In this document: positions 8,677 through 9,023 of the stretch, piece after piece | Layout: the number at the start of each line of letters is the position of its first letter | How positions within the stretch are numbered: the first letter of the stretch is position 1 | From: X23 sp050251575 | GTDB taxonomy: Bacteria; Bacillota; Clostridia; SK-Y3 | Assembly (NCBI GenBank): GCA_050251575.1 | Contig: JBFWMP010000119.1 | Location: 1 to 9,023, forward strand | DNA: 9,023 nucleotides | Direction of reading: 5' to 3' | Program-made: the position numbers and the translations under genes | Notes under the pieces: generated by a model | Told to the model about the DNA's origin: nothing | What the model saw: the letters and a program-made list of their open reading frames with translations, nothing else | The model's database searches: none

Positions 8677-8685
8677 AGTATAGCA
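8677..8685 (-). promoter_or_regulatory. Extended -10 promoter of the operon
   Basis: The minus strand reads TGCTATACT, an extended -10 (TGn) joined to TATACT, one mismatch from the TATAAT consensus. No good -35 box is found 16-18 bases upstream (CTATCA, TCTATC and ATCTAT are the candidates), which is common for extended -10 promoters. Transcription would start near 8670 and leave a leader of about 30 bases before the ATG at 8640. It is the only convincing promoter seen on this strand between the tRNA terminator and the first gene, so it probably drives the whole operon. Confidence 0.6.
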
Positions 8686-8751
8686 TGGAAATTTGTGCTG
8701 ATAGATGCCATTTATCAAATATCTTGAAACTTATTGTTACAAATAAAGAGC

Positions 8752-8916
8752 CTACACAGCGAGAATATGTCTAGCATTTTCTTCCAGATTCATTCTATCA
8801 ACGTATTTCCCGTATGAACCGAAGCTTGATTGTGTAATACAATCACTTTTACTTAGAAAAATCTCATGAGCCTTTTTGAATTTAGGATAAGCTTCTTCCT
8901 TCACACGGTAGCAATC
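8752..8916 (-). pseudogene. Short open frame, probable C-terminal remnant of an unrecognised gene
   Basis: A 54-codon frame runs from just after tandem in-frame stops (TAA TAG, 8917-8922) to TAG at 8752-8754. The peptide looks like real protein: a charged amphipathic stretch KEEAYPKFKKAHEIF, then SSFGSYGKYVDRMNLEENAR and ending HILAV. The codon choice resembles the genes nearby. A GTG at 8902-8904 with AGGA eight bases upstream could start a 50-residue product, so a genuine small gene is not excluded. More likely it is the tail of a longer gene whose 5' part was lost, because the frame opens abruptly within a 14-base stretch matching the tRNA anticodon arm. I do not recognise the family. It lies beyond the tRNA terminator and upstream of the operon promoter. 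Confidence 0.4.
8898..8911. repeat. 14-base inverted copy of the tRNA-Val anticodon arm (left arm)
   Basis: The plus strand here reads CCTTCACACGGTAG. The plus strand at 9009-9022 reads CTACCGTGTGAAGG, its perfect reverse complement. The right arm is the anticodon loop and 3' anticodon stem of the tRNA; the left arm lies in the open frame 8752-8916. The arms are separated by 97 bases. The match stops at both ends of the 14 bases. Confidence 0.8.
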
Positions 8917-8949
8917 CTATTACAAGCGAACACATTCACCTAATACAGC

Positions 8950-8977
8950 AAAAGACCAGTCCGAAGACTGGTCCTTT
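8950..8977 (-). terminator. Intrinsic terminator of the tRNA-Val transcript
   Basis: On the minus strand AAAGGACCAGTC, a TTCG loop and GACTGGTCTTTT form a 12-pair stem with one G-U pair, closed by a stable UUCG tetraloop and ending in a short U run. It begins one base after the tRNA discriminator base. It should stop tRNA transcription before the island genes, so those need their own promoter. Confidence 0.85.
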
Positions 8978-8978
8978 A

Positions 8979-9023
8979 TGGGCGCGATTGGGTTTGAACC
9001 AACGACTTCTACCGTGTGAAGGT
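8979..9023 (-). tRNA. tRNA-Val (anticodon CAC), 3' part only
   Basis: Only the 3' 45 bases are inside the window; the 5' half lies beyond the right edge. Read on the minus strand: 5' anticodon stem end ACC, loop TTCACAC with anticodon CAC (reads the Val codon GUG), 3' stem GGTAG, a five-base variable region, T stem GTTGG/CCAAT around the canonical loop TTCAAAC, the 3' acceptor strand CGCGCCC and discriminator A (8979). CCA is not encoded; the next bases are TAAAGG, so the organism must add CCA enzymatically. A terminator follows directly. tRNA 3' ends are frequent integration sites for islands, which fits the defence-type operon next to it. Confidence 0.9.
9009..9022. repeat. Right arm of the 14-base inverted repeat (tRNA anticodon loop and stem)
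   Basis: This is the partner of 8898-8911 and lies within the tRNA-Val gene: the 3' strand of the anticodon stem, the CAC anticodon loop and part of the 5' stem strand. The window ends one base later, where the match has already stopped (T at 9023 would need to be A). Confidence 0.8.

Noticed and set aside
8730..8745. Imperfect inverted sequence TTATTGTTACAAATAA upstream of the promoter as a repressor site
   Set aside because: The arms match only partly and the sequence is AT-rich, so the symmetry is not beyond chance.
8950..9023. att direct repeat of the tRNA 3' end marking the island boundary
   Set aside because: No second direct copy of the T-arm/acceptor sequence (TTCAAACCCAATCGCGCC) occurs in the window. 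The only tRNA-related match is the inverted anticodon-arm copy.
1..9023. CRISPR array, riboswitch or insertion sequence
   Set aside because: No regularly spaced repeats, no transposase or terminal inverted repeats of IS type, and no leader long enough for a riboswitch were seen.

Overview
The window is bacterial DNA with an AT-rich coding style. It has strong AAGGAG-type ribosome binding sites, a sigma70-type extended -10 promoter, and a tRNA gene that does not encode its 3' CCA. These traits fit a Bacillota or spirochaete-like bacterium, but nothing in the window fixes the taxon. Every recognisable gene is on the minus strand, so the window reads right to left.

Right edge (8979-9023): the 3' half of a tRNA-Val (anticodon CAC), followed at once by a strong UUCG-loop terminator hairpin (8950-8977). 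Next is a 50-54-codon open frame (8752-8916) that looks like the truncated C-terminal end of an unrecognised gene. It contains a 14-base sequence that is the exact reverse complement of the tRNA anticodon arm. A tRNA gene followed by gene debris and then a defence-type operon is a typical layout for the edge of an integrated genomic island, although no att direct repeat is visible here.

Main operon (8685 down to 1): an extended -10 promoter (8677-8685) precedes a compact transcription unit. First comes a 1155-residue protein of unknown fold, with a helical N-terminal part and a beta-rich C-terminal part. It overlaps by ATGA a 1589-residue superfamily 2 helicase that has many Cys clusters and a C-terminal DUF1998/MZB-type zinc domain. 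Eight bases further on is a possible 34-residue micro-ORF, whose stop codon abuts the ATG of a third gene. That third gene is a RecF/OLD-type P-loop ATPase, cut off by the left edge of the window.

Interpretation: a two-gene pair of a >1100-residue partner and a giant DEAH helicase with fused DUF1998 best matches the layout of the anti-phage system Druantia type III (DruH-DruE). The assignment rests on architecture and gene order, not on a homology search. The tightly coupled micro-ORF and ATPase are not part of the textbook two-gene system. They could be accessory components or a separate defence gene stacked behind it. Together the products plausibly form an ATP-driven DNA translocase complex acting on invading DNA.
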